From Neckera pumila (taxonomy: Eukaryota; Streptophyta; Bryopsida; Hypnales; Neckeraceae), in NCBI GenBank assembly GCA_963969595.1, contig OZ018409.1, positions 7,392,520-7,456,519 on the forward strand: a DNA stretch of 64,000 nucleotides, given 5' to 3'. Numbering within the stretch: position 1 is the first letter of the stretch; the number at the start of each line of letters is the position of its first letter. The position numbers and the translations under genes are program-made. The notes beneath the pieces were generated by a model. It was not told where the DNA came from. It searched no databases and saw only the letters and a list, made by a program, of their open reading frames with translations. Below are positions 11,878-23,359 of this stretch, in pieces.

Positions 11878-12112
11878 CATTAAGGGAGGCAACCCATTCC
11901 CGATTAGCAACCCATTTCCAATCACTTCAAGAATTCTAGGCATGTAAGAGGACTATTTCTTTGGTGGAAAATTTTCTCGTGTGCAGCAATAGTGTTTGGA
12001 CCCTTCCTAGAGTTTTCAGATATTTTAGTATCAAAACAAAGTTTTTATGAATTAATGAGTTCCAGGTTCTATAATTCCTTAAATTATCGAGAATGGGTTG
12101 CCTCCCATAATG
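11878..12112. mobile_element. Small MITE with GGGAGGCAACCCATTC ends
   Basis: A 25-bp terminal inverted repeat: 11878-11902 carries GGGAGGCAACCCATTCCCG and 12088-12112 its inverse with two mismatches. Length 235 bp. Flanking TAA or ATAA is compatible with a PIF/Harbinger (Tourist-like) insertion, but the target duplication is not exact. An ORF covering part of the right half is incidental. Confidence 0.6.
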
Positions 12113-12292
12113 TACAATCATTCAAAGAATCAAACTCTAGAATATTAAAGTTGAAAAATGTGAATTCTTATGTAGCACAAAAAAGCAATTCTTAAGCCAA
12201 TTTGTTTATCATTCACCATTAAGGTAATAGTCCTTAGTTGCAACACCTTTAATGTAATCAACTATTCACTACAATTGCATTTAAAGAAGCTG

Positions 12293-13275
12293 TTTTTTTT
12301 TTTTGAACAAATGGAAAATACCATTGCATTAAAAAACCCAGAGAACAACAGCCAAGCCAAGGCTGGCAAATGAAGAGATAAGAACAGAACAACACAAAAC
12401 AGAAAAAGAAAAACAAAGAGAGGAACAAGGATCAAAAAAACTATGTGAAAGAACAAATGGTAGGTCCCTTCCTACTCCAAATGATGGTCAATCCACTCTG
12501 AGAAGCTAACACAAGAGATTGGAGCCATATACTATCAAACTTGGACCAATGATATTGTGTTGTTGGGGATGTTGTCGAGAAATAATCTGGGCCTTGAGTT
12601 GTGCTGCTCTACCTGAGTCCAAAAGGGCATTCCGTGATTTATCTTGTAGGAGAGTTGGGGGCCAAGTTCTCCTTGAGAAAATGGTGTTGTTGCAAGCAAT
12701 CCAAATGAGCCACAAAGAGGAGCCTCTGATTAAAGACCAAATGGTACAGAAGCTAGTGAATCGGTATGGAATAGTAGAACCAAAGATACAATCAATGGCA
12801 TCAAACCTAATGTGAGGCCCCAAGGTAGGTTGAAATCCTGATATGTGGTGGAGAATCGACTAAGCATAGTTCCATACCTCTTGGGCTTGCAAGCAAACAA
12901 AGAACCGGTGCGTAGGTGTTTTCTCAAGACCTTGTGTGCAACAATTGCAATCGGTGTCAATGTCGGGGGTAATACGGGCTCTCCATGAATGAACGGCAAC
13001 GGCTTTCTGCCAGACAGACCACATGAGAGTTGCTTCCTTAAGAGATTGAGCCTTGTGCCACACATCTTTCTAGTTGGGAGTGAAGTTGGAGGGAAGATGT
13101 CGAAGAAGATGTCCAGTCCATTTTGACATGATGCTGGTTTTTGGCTGGGCATTTTGGGTGATAAAGGAGTGACCTACAGATGTTGAGTATTCCATTAGTG
13201 ATAGACCAATTCCAACTATGACTTGGCAGATTAGTGGGTTGAACTTCAACCTCCATCCTTCTGAAGTCCATATAT
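12293..13275 (-). mobile_element. 5'-truncated LINE (non-LTR retrotransposon) remnant
   Basis: Minus-strand fragments in shifted frames spell the end of a plant LINE ORF2. One segment (about 13063-12860) reads KAQSLKEATLMWSVWQKAVA followed by DCNCC, then THRFFVC and VWNYA, the reverse-transcriptase zinc-binding (zf-RVT) pattern C-x2-C...H-x4-C. A further segment (12823-12506) has WSLIRGSSLWLIWIACNNTI, usual near the LINE C-terminus. Sequence downstream of the ORF (about 12456-12300) ends in a 12-base A-tail on the minus strand (T run 12293-12304). Several frameshifts and stops make it non-functional. Similar sequence may run on to about 13498, where a class-B TTAA element begins. The reverse transcriptase core itself is absent. 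Confidence 0.8.
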
Positions 13276-13502
13276 TCTCTCTATTTCAAGGAACCAAAAG
13301 AGCAACTATGGGTCACAACTCTAGGATACTTTCATTCACCTCGCCTAACAATGATGAAGTTGAATACTGGGGATACACACAGAGGATTAGGGTGGTGCAG
13401 ATTCACAAGAGTCATAACCGAGACTTCTATTTTGTATTTTATGGCATCACACAAGGATTGGTCTTCAACCAGGGCGTTGGCAATGGAGCAATGGTCTATT
13501 AA

Positions 13503-14147
13503 CCCCAAAATGACCCTGGAATTTCATGAGCTTCTAGGAATGTGCTCTAAATTGAACAAAAAGCCAAAAATTTTATAAATTGTATCAATTCTTTCTGAAT
13601 TGTAATCGTATAAAATCAAACTAGACATATTAGAAATCACATTAGAAAAGAAAACACAACAATATATCTTACGGATTGAAAGATTATAATGTTTGATCAT
13701 GAGAGTGTTAAAACTATGAAAGTGATTTGAAGTCTTTTAATCCTCTTTTCACATGTCAAATCTAGAAATTTGGTCACCAAAAAAATACGAGGTTAAAGGG
13801 CCTAACATGCATAACTCCAATCAATTTATGACTTCTCAAAGTCTACTCTACAATTTTTTTAAATGAATTTCTAATGTGATTTTTTCTCAAAGATCTAGTG
13901 TATTTGAGGCTCATTCCCAAGAGCCCTCAACACTACAGAAAGTCGAGATTGCAATGGACACCAATGCACAAAATATTGAATAGAAAATTTATAATCAATC
14001 ATTTTCAAAATCCATTTTTTAAGCTAAAACTAAACTTCAAAAAGAATTTTTGAAAAATATAAACTATTAAAAACAATATTTTGGTAAGGTTTTATTTAAC
14101 TTGAATAATTGGTCGAGGACACATTCTATCCTGAGGTCATTCTGGAG
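13503..14147 (-). mobile_element. TTAA element, class B, reverse orientation
   Basis: Flanked by TTAA at 13499-13502 and 14148-14151; 645 bp. Its sequence is the reverse complement of the class-B element at 7495-8128. For example, TGAAAGTGATTTGAAGTC at about 13718 corresponds to the CACTTTCACAG region there. It sits at the far end of the LINE-like sequence. Confidence 0.7.
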
Positions 14148-14151
14148 TTAA

Positions 14152-15320
14152 AGAAGCTTCTCAACTTCAACATTGATCAATGTTCTAGTATAGTATGTCA
14201 GAAATGTCAATTACAACATTCCACAACAATAACTTCTACAATCTTCAAGGCAATCTTGGATAGCAAACAGTTACTCATTGTTTGATCATTGATATTTGAT
14301 ACTATTTGCAGCGTACAATATATTGACTAAAATATGATCACTCATTAATCCATTGCTTCAACAAATGAACTCAGAAATACGAGATTTTTTGTACATTTTT
14401 GTTACAATCTGGGGCATCTTGTTCTCATAGTTTGGCCGACATTTAAAATGTTCATTGACATTGTGATTCTGTCTTTGTGCATGATTCATAAACTACATTT
14501 AGTTCTTTGACTAGATCCTTTGGGGGAGAACTATTAAATGGACAATGAAATTATAGGCCTTTCTATTGATTTATTTGCAAGTATTTAGAAGATCAAGTTT
14601 GATGTAGTATATTTGATTTTTGTATTTGCATGTATTTTCAAATTCCTTTGACATTTTTGAAATGTAGGAAAAAACTCAAATTAAAAATCACAAATCAAGA
14701 TTTATATTATCTAGATAAAAATTTGAAATTTTTGGACTAGGTTTCTTTTAAAAATTTAAAGTATGTAGAGAACCATACATAAAATTTTATACTTGATTTC
14801 TCAAATATGAATAATGTACTAAATTATGATAAGACATACACTATTGAATTGATAAGTCAACAATTTATTAGCAAGTTTCATTTGGATGTCATTTTAATAT
14901 TTAAACCTTATCGTGCTCAAATACAACACCATATATGTAGAATACATGATCCATAAAAGTTAATCGTCTATTATTATCAATAACAAAATTAAGTGGCATT
15001 TAATCACATGCATAATTGATGATTTGCATCCTTTGGCTACATTTGGTGCATGCCTAAACCCTATAAGAATACTGTCTATCATGACTCTAAAGTAGTGATC
15101 TCAGAACGGGTTCAAGATTTTTAGTCAAATGTTCATTTTTGGAAGATTTTTTTTGAATTCACACTAAGGACATGAAAAAAAGAAGTAGAAATTGAGCAAA
15201 ATTTAGCCAGTTTCAAGATCGTTGCTCCAAATTAGTCACCCATTGTTAGACCAATAGGTACATTCTTTGTTTCATGAAGCCATCCATCCATCCGCAAAGT
15301 CCTTATAAGGTTAATCCATA
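14152..15320. other. AT-rich non-coding DNA
   Basis: No gene or element recognised, except a lone end-like sequence GTCCTTATAAGGTTAA at about 15299 that resembles the right end of the 35904-36044 MITE. Confidence 0.45.
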
Positions 15321-15751
15321 TTAGAGCATCACCACTGTGACACGGGCAAATCCCCAAGGCAAACTTGACATAGCAAGCTCCTCATACAATGGCGAGCCCG
15401 AGCAGCCAAGAGTCCACACCGTGGCTCAGTGAGTTCAACGCATCAAATCCTCCGACATATAGTGTGTAGTAAATGCCAGATGAACCGGAAGCTATTTTGG
15501 GTGAGTTCAACGCCATGGTGCTTAAACTACCATTATGAAAAGAGCTGCTCATCCCAAATTAGATACACAGTGCTCAGATCTAGGTCAACCCCGGGCTCTT
15601 TCAAGAATCTTACTGTGCACGCCAAGCTCAAGTACCTCAGGCAAAAAATGGAGCGCCCGGTGCCTTGGACACAACGCCCAGCATCACAGTGGGAACTGTT
15701 TTTCCTCCCGGGCCCAGCCTGCCTGCTTGTGTCACGTTGGCAATGCTCTAA
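15321..15751. mobile_element. TIR element with TTAGAGCAT ends
   Basis: TTAGAGCATCACCACTGTGA at the left end and the inverse of TTAGAGCATTGCCAACGTGA at the right end form a 23-bp terminal repeat with about four mismatches. Length 431 bp and notably GC-rich against its surroundings. A related element is at 38704-39085. The end sequence resembles common plant hAT- or PIF-class MITEs, but the superfamily is not settled because no clean target duplication was found. ORFs inside it (up to 133 codons) look incidental. Confidence 0.6.
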
Positions 15752-16662
15752 GCCTGCGTGTGCTCTTGTGGATGTCAAAGTCTGTGCAAGTAAGGAGTTC
15801 AGGACATTTATAATGCAAGACTTGCTGTGAGAGGGACACCAAGCCCGACAGACACAGGCAGATGATGGGAATAGGTCAGTTTGTGTTCTTCCTCACATTG
15901 CAAATAGTCCGTCCTTCCCCAACCGACCTTCAATTTTATTTTTTCTATTTCACGTTGTTTATTCTCTGTTCAGATTTCATAATTTATACCAATATACTGA
16001 GTCTTACTTGTGAGAAAAAGTTTGAAATTGAAAAAAAAAAAAGGCATCAGTAGTCCAGTACTTGCAAGCAAAAGTAGTGTGTTGAAGATCTGTCCCATCA
16101 GGGCTCAAGTAACCCCAAGGTCTGTCCTTGAGGCCGTGAGTTAGCAAGACAGTGAAATACCAGCCTTCATTGATATTAAAAATTGCGAGGGTGGCATGCT
16201 CTTGGAAGGGCCGGGTGCAAAAATGGAAACTGGAAATTGATATTGTCGGCACGGAGGCAGTCTAAGGTAGGCGGGCACTGTGCGGCGCGGACTCATTTAC
16301 CCTCGGATCATCAAAATGTTGTCGTTCCCAAGGACAAAATTCTTCATCATGAGAACACTGAGAACACAGGATGAAGAGGACAAGAGGAAGGAACAAAGCC
16401 AAGATAAATTCTGTCCTTCAGCTAACATCAATGCCAACTAATGTGCCCTGTCCAATTGCCACAGTCAAAATAAAAGTAAAGTAATTTTCTATGATTCAAG
16501 ATCCAAAATAACTCAAAAATCCATAACTTTTACATTGTAGGTCCAAATGTCACTCCTCCTCCTTGCTGAGGGCTTTCCGATAGTACCAAGACCACAACTA
16601 GGGGATGCATAGTCCAGGAGATCTCACCATAACAAATAAACAAAATCAACCGTCTAGCTTAA

Positions 16663-17567
16663 CCCCTAAAGGATCATTGTCGGTTCAGCAAACAGTTGGG
16701 ATTTTGGGCAGGTACCTACTGACTGAATTTTGTCCTGATTTTTTGAATTTTTTTTTTGAAGATAGAAAAACATATAAGCTTTGTGGGAATATAATTTTTT
16801 TCTCAGATGGTGCCCCAAAGCAAAAGTTATGCCCAAATAAGTTGAAAACAAGGGCAAGGGGGCAGCAAAAAAAAATTTGCAAAAATTTGAATTTTGAATT
16901 TTTTGTTTTCTCATAGATTATAATTTTGTCTATTTGGAAAGCTTTGATTTGTTTCATTTAGATTTGTTATGAGAAAGTTATGGACAATCTTGCTTTTTGA
17001 GCAATTAGAGCATCTTCTTGAATAAATAACTTATAGAATTCTATTTTTATAATTTTTCAAAAAAATTAATTCCACATGGTTTAGTTTGCTTGCTAGAACA
17101 ATCTCACCATTGGGATTAGTGCATTTTAATTCTATTTTAGAGATATTAATAATTTAGCTTTTCCTTCTATCTTGGACCTACTTCTGCTTAACAATTTTTC
17201 AAAGTATGCAAGTAAACTTTTTTTGGATTTTTTTTTCCCCTAGACTCTCAACTCAATTCTCCACCATAAAGATTTAATGCTCAAAACTCTACAATGCAAA
17301 AAAAATTCAGTTACAAATGTTCAAAGTCAAAAATTCTAGTCCCGCAATGTGCTGAAAAACTTGTATTTTCACTTCAAACACAGATATCTTACAATCTAGG
17401 CGGTCAAAAATTTTGAAACTTTTTCCACATATTGTCATACTAGTTACATATAAGATCCTACATTTAGATGTGCAAAAAAAACAATTTTCAGTTTTTTTAA
17501 CTTTTTGCTATAGAAATGGTAGTTTTGAGTATTTTTGGGCAAAAAAATGGCCTTGATCCTTTAGGGG
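16663..17567 (+). mobile_element. TTAA element, class A
   Basis: Starts CCCCTAAAGGATCATTG after TTAA (16659-16662) and ends TTGATCCTTTAGGGG before TTAA (17568-17571). Length 905 bp. The interior matches the copy at 6258, including AAAGTTATG near 16821 and GAGAAAGTTATGGACAATCT near 16970. A 103-codon ORF at 16605-16916 crosses the element boundary and is therefore incidental. Confidence 0.75.
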
Positions 17568-17738
17568 TTAAAGTTAAAGTATGGTATGAAAAATAAAAGA
17601 AATTCACAATTATGGATAGTAAATTTCCTTTACTTTCAGGTTGCCTTAACAATTAGACTAGCTTGCCTTACTCAAAAAAAGTTGCCTTATGATTCACCAC
17701 TTGTTCACTTGGAGGCATTTGCGTCTCAATGAATCGGG

Positions 17739-17775
17739 CTTGTGCCACACACCCGTGCCACACACCCGTGCCAGA
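17739..17775. repeat. Short 15-bp tandem duplication
   Basis: GTGCCACACACCC occurs twice head to tail in non-coding DNA, followed by a third partial unit GTGCCA. Confidence 0.8.
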
Positions 17776-18019
17776 CATGGATATGGATTAATGAAAATTA
17801 TGGCATCTGTTTTTCAGCCGCCTTAAAGGCAAAGCGCCTTTTGGTCGTCTATTTGGCTCTTGTATTGTACTAACCTTGCCTCTCCCAAGAACACTTGCTG
17901 CTGGGGTTTTGTATTTCTATCTTCTTGTAGTAAAGGTCTCCTTTATTTGCATCAGAAAAAAAATTATGGCATCCTTTTACAATAACAATAAATATTTGTA
18001 TGGTATAAAGTATTTGAAA

Positions 18020-18945
18020 CCCCTAAAGTTCCATGACTATGTTTTCACCGAAAAAGGCTCAAAAATGCCATTTTTAGTACAAGTATCAAATTTTTCAAAA
18101 AAATAGTTTTTGACACATGTAACCGTAGGATCTTGTAATATGCTGACTTGAGAACATGTGGTGAAAATTCCAGAAATTTCCACCGTGTGAATTGCAAGAT
18201 ATAAGCATTCAAATTCAATGAAACCATTTTTTTTGGCCCTGCGAAAAACAGGGCAGCAGCACTTTACGAGCTCACTTTTCAAGGAAAAAATGTCCAAAAT
18301 GATGGTGCTTATTTGGATTCTTTTTCCTAGACAAGTTGGCTACATGCTTGGAAATTTTCACTTTATTTGGAATTGTACAACATATAGGAAAAAAATAGTA
18401 AGTAGATAGTAGTAGAGAATGATTTAAAATACAAAATTGTCAAGAATTTAATTATGGAGTTGGAAAATGCCAATCCCAATGGTTGCAATGTTGTAATAAA
18501 CAATATTCATCATATGATTTTATTTTTTCCAATAAATATTGAAAATTGGGTATGATAAAGAACTTCAAAGTTTATTTTAGAGTAGGGAATGCATAACTGC
18601 CCACAAACTAAAAATCTTCATAACTTTTGACTCATTGATCAAAATGGGATGATTCAAAGCTTTTTATGTATATATAGCTCTAGAAAACCAATTTCAAATT
18701 TTTATTTTTGAAAAAAATGATTTTTTCTGATTTGCTCAGACTGCACAGTTACAAAAAAAAGTAACATATTAGGCCAAAAATTTTGACTGAGTTTTTCAAA
18801 CGTCATGAAATTTAGTGCATATGAAAGACATTCCTCGTCCCCACCTTCTATTAAAGTTTGGGCCAAAAATATGGAAATCTCTAGTTACACGTACCTGCCC
18901 AAAATTTCTATGTAGCCAAAAAAATGCATGTTGATCCTTTAGTGG
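18020..18945 (+). mobile_element. TTAA element, class C
   Basis: Left end CCCCTAAAGTTCCATGAC; right end GATCCTTTAGTGG with TTAA at 18946-18949. The left target is mutated to GAAA (18016-18019). Length 926 bp. It shares with 10252-11186 the segments TAGGATCTTGTA, GGAAAAAAATAGTAAGTAGA and CATAACTTTTGACTCATTGA. Confidence 0.7.
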
Positions 18946-18949
18946 TTAA

Positions 18950-20849
18950 TGAAGAGCGTCCTAATTTAACTATTCAATTGTAGGTTTTGTGGATGTAAAT
19001 ACAAACCTCATAATTATTACAATATTTCAGAAATACAATGCATTTTGGATAAAATTTGGATGACAATCATCCTATTTGAGATGATATAAAAATAATGTAA
19101 TAATATTGTATCAGTTTTACCTAATGTAATGAATGAACTTTATTAGTAAAGCTTAGAAAATTACAGTTCATATGATTTCCAAATTTGTAAATCACCGTCA
19201 AGAATCGTCTTGTTCATTTACGAAGCAGGCTCTATGTTGCAATGAAGTCATAATGCTTGATTATGCGGGCAAAACCACGTAATCGAGCATTATGCATTTT
19301 TCATCCAAATTTTTCATTCTTGCCCATGATTTCATCCAAATTGTTCAAATTTTATATTCCCACCCGTACTTTATGTCGGGCAATTGCCGTTCGTTGTCGG
19401 AGATTGCCCTGTACAATCAAGTTAATGATATTAGTTTGAGGCACCATAATTGAAATTGGAGATGAATCTAAACTTTGATTTTGTTAGAAGCCTATATTTT
19501 GAAAATCCATATTTGTCTTTCAATGAAAGTTTTTTTTTTGGAAAAGGAAGGTGGCCATTAAAAACCAAAAGAAGGAAACAATCAATTTAGCTCACGCGGA
19601 ATGTTCAACGTAGGTGGAGGCTGAGGGAAAGGTGCCACTCGGGCTAGTGGAGAACACCGGAGCAAAGACCTCATTCTTGCATCAAGCGTTCACATCTTTC
19701 AATGAAAGGTATTTCCAAATGTCAATAATGAAAATCTCAAGAGTGAAACAACAATATATTATCTCAATTGAATGTCCCTTTTCAAATTTGACCGACCACT
19801 AATCCATCCAAATTTATACTTTGAAATGATATTGATGGTAATCAAGAGAAAAAACAATTCATATTTCTCAATAGAATTGGAGTATCATACATTCCCCTTA
19901 CCAAACCACCATGCAAAATTTGATGAAGGAATGCACTTGCTGATGGACAAATTGTTCATTCTTTATTGGTGTGTTGCAATTAATTTTTTTTATAATTTTG
20001 CACATAGTTTGCATAAATTGTACAAAATGTTATTGTAATTACTTAAGTAAATAGAATTATTTAGATGGAATTATATATCAATGATTCACAATATTTTCTA
20101 CAACTTTCATAATCTTATTACGTCACAATTTTAACTTCACACAAGTTTTCAATGCGGCATGCTATTGCAAGATACATAGCACGAGGCTCTCTACTTGGTT
20201 ATTGTATACTTCTTGGATCATATAAATGTCATTTCAATGGATAATAACCACAATTTTAAAAATCACAAATAATAATAATTTGAAAAACAACCTTTGAAAA
20301 TAAGGATCTATGAAAGTGAATCAAATTTTTTGTGGTCAAAACTAACAATATTTGCATCAAAACACCTATTTTTAGAAACTTCAGTTGAAAAGCTTTATAA
20401 AATATACCCATAGGATTTTAAAGTTGGTCACAACAATATTTTTATGCTTAGAGATTTACAAATCCAAAGTTTTACATTTTTGTGTTGTCTTCTAAGACCA
20501 TGGATCCTTGTAATACTATAAGATTGATCCTAGAAAGATCTTACATCTAAAACATTGATGCATTTTAGTCCAACTCAATTGTGATTTTCAGATTCCTTTT
20601 CTATAGATTGAAATAATTTGACTTGCCAATTTATATCAAACTTTGACTTGAAACATTGTAACAATTACATCTTTTCATAAACTCATTTAAATTTTTTCTA
20701 CATCTACGTACACACAATATACAGGCTAATGCATCAAAAATAAGAAACTAGAATTTATAAATAATTAAAAAACCAAAACTTATAAATAATTAAAAATGTA
20801 AATATTCACTAGTGGAAAATTGGGTTGTATTAGTGTTCATAAACAAATT
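18950..20849. other. Non-coding DNA, short ORFs only
   Basis: An 88-codon frame at 19772-20038 and smaller ones resemble no known family. No element ends were recognised. Confidence 0.4.
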
Positions 20850-21060
20850 CTTTTTCAACTAATATCTTTCAATCTACTATATGGTCAAACTTCATGAAAT
20901 TTTTACCACATGATCTCAGATAAGTGAAGTACAAGATCCTACGGTTAAATTCTAACTTTTAAAATAAAAAATAAAAATAAAAAATTCTTGGATGAACGCA
21001 GCAAAAATGGCAGTTTTGAGTGATTTTTTATAGGAAAAAATGGCCTTGGGACTTTAGGGG
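20850..21060 (+). mobile_element. Truncated TTAA element, shared A/C end module only
   Basis: A right end CTTGGGACTTTAGGGG is followed by TTAA (21061-21064). Upstream, TCAAACTTCATGAAATTTTT and ACAAGATCCTACGGTTAAAT match the terminal module common to classes A and C. The left part is missing, so the class cannot be told. Confidence 0.55.
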
Positions 21061-21099
21061 TTAAGCCGTTGATTTCCATGGTATAAAAAAAGATGATTT

Positions 21100-22800
21100 C
21101 TACACAGACCAGCCCGTTCTTACAGGGTTAATCTTCATCATAGAAGGGAGGGGAGCTGAGCCCAGCCCCACTGGCGTGTGTCACTGGATGCAATGATGCT
21201 GCGACCCAGCTGCAAGTCCATGATGGTGCTTGCTTGCTTGCTTGCTGGCCTCCTACCAGACCAGACCAGAGCAGTGCAGTGCGAGCAGGCCTCCACTAGT
21301 CTCGTCTCCCCACCCACGGGCACCATCCCAAACCACTCCACTCCACTCCATCCAGCAACTGGGAAGTGGGAACCCTAACCTAACATCAGTCTGGATCTGG
21401 CCAACATTAAGTTTTCCAACATATTGGGAAGATTGACATTCACAGACTGAGGAGCAGCGGATATTTGAGGAGGGAATAACTTAGGGACGACTTGGCCGGG
21501 AATGACCAGCATGGCCAGAAATTTCGGATTTCAATTATTTCATTTGGGGGCAGGACAGGACAGGACCAGGAGCAAGGAAGCTACTAAGGTAACTACACCT
21601 AAAACCAACCGTGTTCTAATTGCGACCCCTATCTAGGAAGGACTGACATGTTGCTTGAAGTATGTTCTACTGTCAATGATGAGTTAGGTAGGCTTAAATG
21701 GTCGCTTTAAGAGCATACTACCTTATGGACATGGATGAAACATGAAAAATGGGGATGAAAACTATAATATTGAGTCCTTCATCGAAGGGATGGAGTGGAC
21801 TTTCATCCAGGAAGAAAGAGCAGAAACAGCCCTATTAAGCGTTGGTAGCAAAATTCATTAGCAATGCCATCCAATCAGAACGGAAGAAGATGTTACCAAA
21901 CCTTCGGTCCCTTCCATTTGGTTTGTTGGTTTTGTCCAAAGGACAGAGATTAGTATGGCATGAACTCTGGTTTCAGGATCTCAGGATTTTAGTTTCCAAA
22001 TCTTATCTACAACCGCATTCACACAGTACAATGGGGTTAGGGCTTGGTTGGAATGGAGATGTCGGGTCTGATTGGTCTATAAATTAACCTATGGCAGAGC
22101 CTCACGGTTACACCATTCTTGTTCCACATTGCAGCAAAATGGGACTTGGGGAGCAAGGGCTTTCCACGCGGTAAGCAGGGTTGATTCTGTTGACAAATGT
22201 AACTAGGGTTGGACCAGTATCAAAAGGGTACAGACGGACTGTTTTGGTGTTCTCATGTTCCCAGGAGTATGTACATCAACAAGCGGAAACCAAATGATAC
22301 CAGTGATGAGTGGAACAACGCACTTCTCTGCAGCCTGGGCCAATTGGTATTGTATGTGACATGGGTTGGGAGTAGGGGTCAACAATGTTCACATCTTAGT
22401 AGCCCCAAACCCCCAAACCTGCCACTTTTTTGTTACTGTGTCGAGTTACTGTTCTAGACATCAAGTTTTGTTTGATTTTCTTGTTGGCAAGGGAAAGGAG
22501 GTTCCAACACACCAAAAAACACAGCAGTTTAATACCATAGGCATAAGTTAGGAAGGGTCCAAGTTTTCTTTTCTTTTGTCGAGGTTCTGAAATCGTTTCT
22601 TGCACATAGGTACATATTGATTCTGGAGATGTACGCTGTATGATGATGGCCATTCTAGGCAGGCCGGGCGCGATTTCAGGTGTACCCAGCCCCTTTATGT
22701 ATTTTGCACCCTCTAGGCCTGTCATGAAAATGCAGCTTGTCAGTACGTACCTACAGTAGTTATGATGAACTGCAAGATCAAAGATTATGTAATCCTTTCG
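21100..22800. other. Second GC-rich island without identified gene
   Basis: GC-richer than its surroundings, with a TGCT run near 21230, ACCAGACCAGACCAG near 21257 and GGACAGGACAGGACCAGG near 21553. ORFs up to 136 codons (22396-22806, minus strand) occur on both strands but none resembles a family I know. The 141-bp element at 21585-21725 is inside. An unannotated exon or non-coding transcript is possible. Confidence 0.4.
21585..21725. mobile_element. Short TAAGGTA-end element
   Basis: It begins TAAGGTAACTACACCTAAAA, the same as the 2536 element, and ends TACTACCTTA. Length 141 bp. The segment TAAATGGTCGCTTTAAGAGC near its right end is shared with the right end of 35283-35600. Probably an internally deleted copy. 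Confidence 0.5.
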
Positions 22801-22920
22801 TATCAAGGTGCTGGAGTGGAAAACAGGTCTTCGACAGTATAATTATATAACGTTGAGTGCTTCCGTATGTCCGGTAGCTTGAGTACTGTATTTTACCCCT
22901 ACAATTGTTGGAAAACAGAA

Positions 22921-23132
22921 GGGAGGATTGACCCCCTTATTACTTGAGAAAATACTGGAATTTTTTTCATTTGCCACCCATGATAAAATTTGCAACTTTT
23001 TGGTTCATATTTGCAATCAGAGGCCCCAAACTAGCTAGAGGAGGTGAAGAAATACAAAAATTACACGGCACAAAGTAGAAGGCATATTTTACATTTACCT
23101 TAGACTGGAGCAATAAGGGGGTCAATCCTCCC
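22921..23132. mobile_element. MITE with perfect 21-bp TIR (GGGAGGATTGACCCCC)
   Basis: GGGAGGATTGACCCCCTTAT plus one base at 22921-22941 is exactly inverted at 23112-23132. Length 212 bp; non-coding AT-rich interior. The first six bases match the ends of the 11878-12112 element. No target duplication is clear. Confidence 0.75.
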
Positions 23133-23218
23133 TGGCCATGTTTTTAGATCTGAAATCACATTCAATTCGTTAGAAAAGTGAGTTCAGGTTTGATGGCTGA
23201 TTGACTATCAGTAACTTA

Positions 23219-23356
23219 GGGCGGGCTTCCACGTGAGCATCGGGTGGGTGAAGCCCACAATAGTCGGTTAGATGGGAGTTTCATAAAAACGGGACTCCCC
23301 ATCTGACCGACTATCGGTGGGCTTCACCCGCCTGATGCTCACATGGAAGGAGGCCC
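23219..23356. mobile_element. Tourist-like fold-back MITE with TTA duplication
   Basis: GGGCGGGCTTCCACGTGAGC begins an arm of about 62 bp whose inverse occupies the other half, leaving a loop of about 10 bp (around 23282-23291). TTA lies immediately outside both ends (23216-23218 and 23357-23359). GGGC-type ends and a TTA duplication fit PIF/Harbinger-derived Tourist MITEs. The arms are about 90 percent identical by eye. Confidence 0.8.
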
Positions 23357-23359
23357 TTA

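Noticed and set aside
12730..13152. 140-codon minus-strand ORF as an independent gene
   Set aside because: It is a shifted frame over a decayed LINE; the neighbouring frame at 12860-13063 carries the zf-RVT pattern.
15429..15830. 133-codon plus-strand ORF
   Set aside because: It crosses the boundary of the TTAGAGCAT TIR element and overlaps other frames of equal length on both strands.
16605..16916. 103-codon ORF
   Set aside because: It runs across the end of a class-A TTAA element and has low-complexity lysine- and phenylalanine-rich sequence.
22396..22806. 136-codon minus-strand ORF
   Set aside because: No recognisable motifs and composition like its neighbours. Kept only as part of the GC island note.
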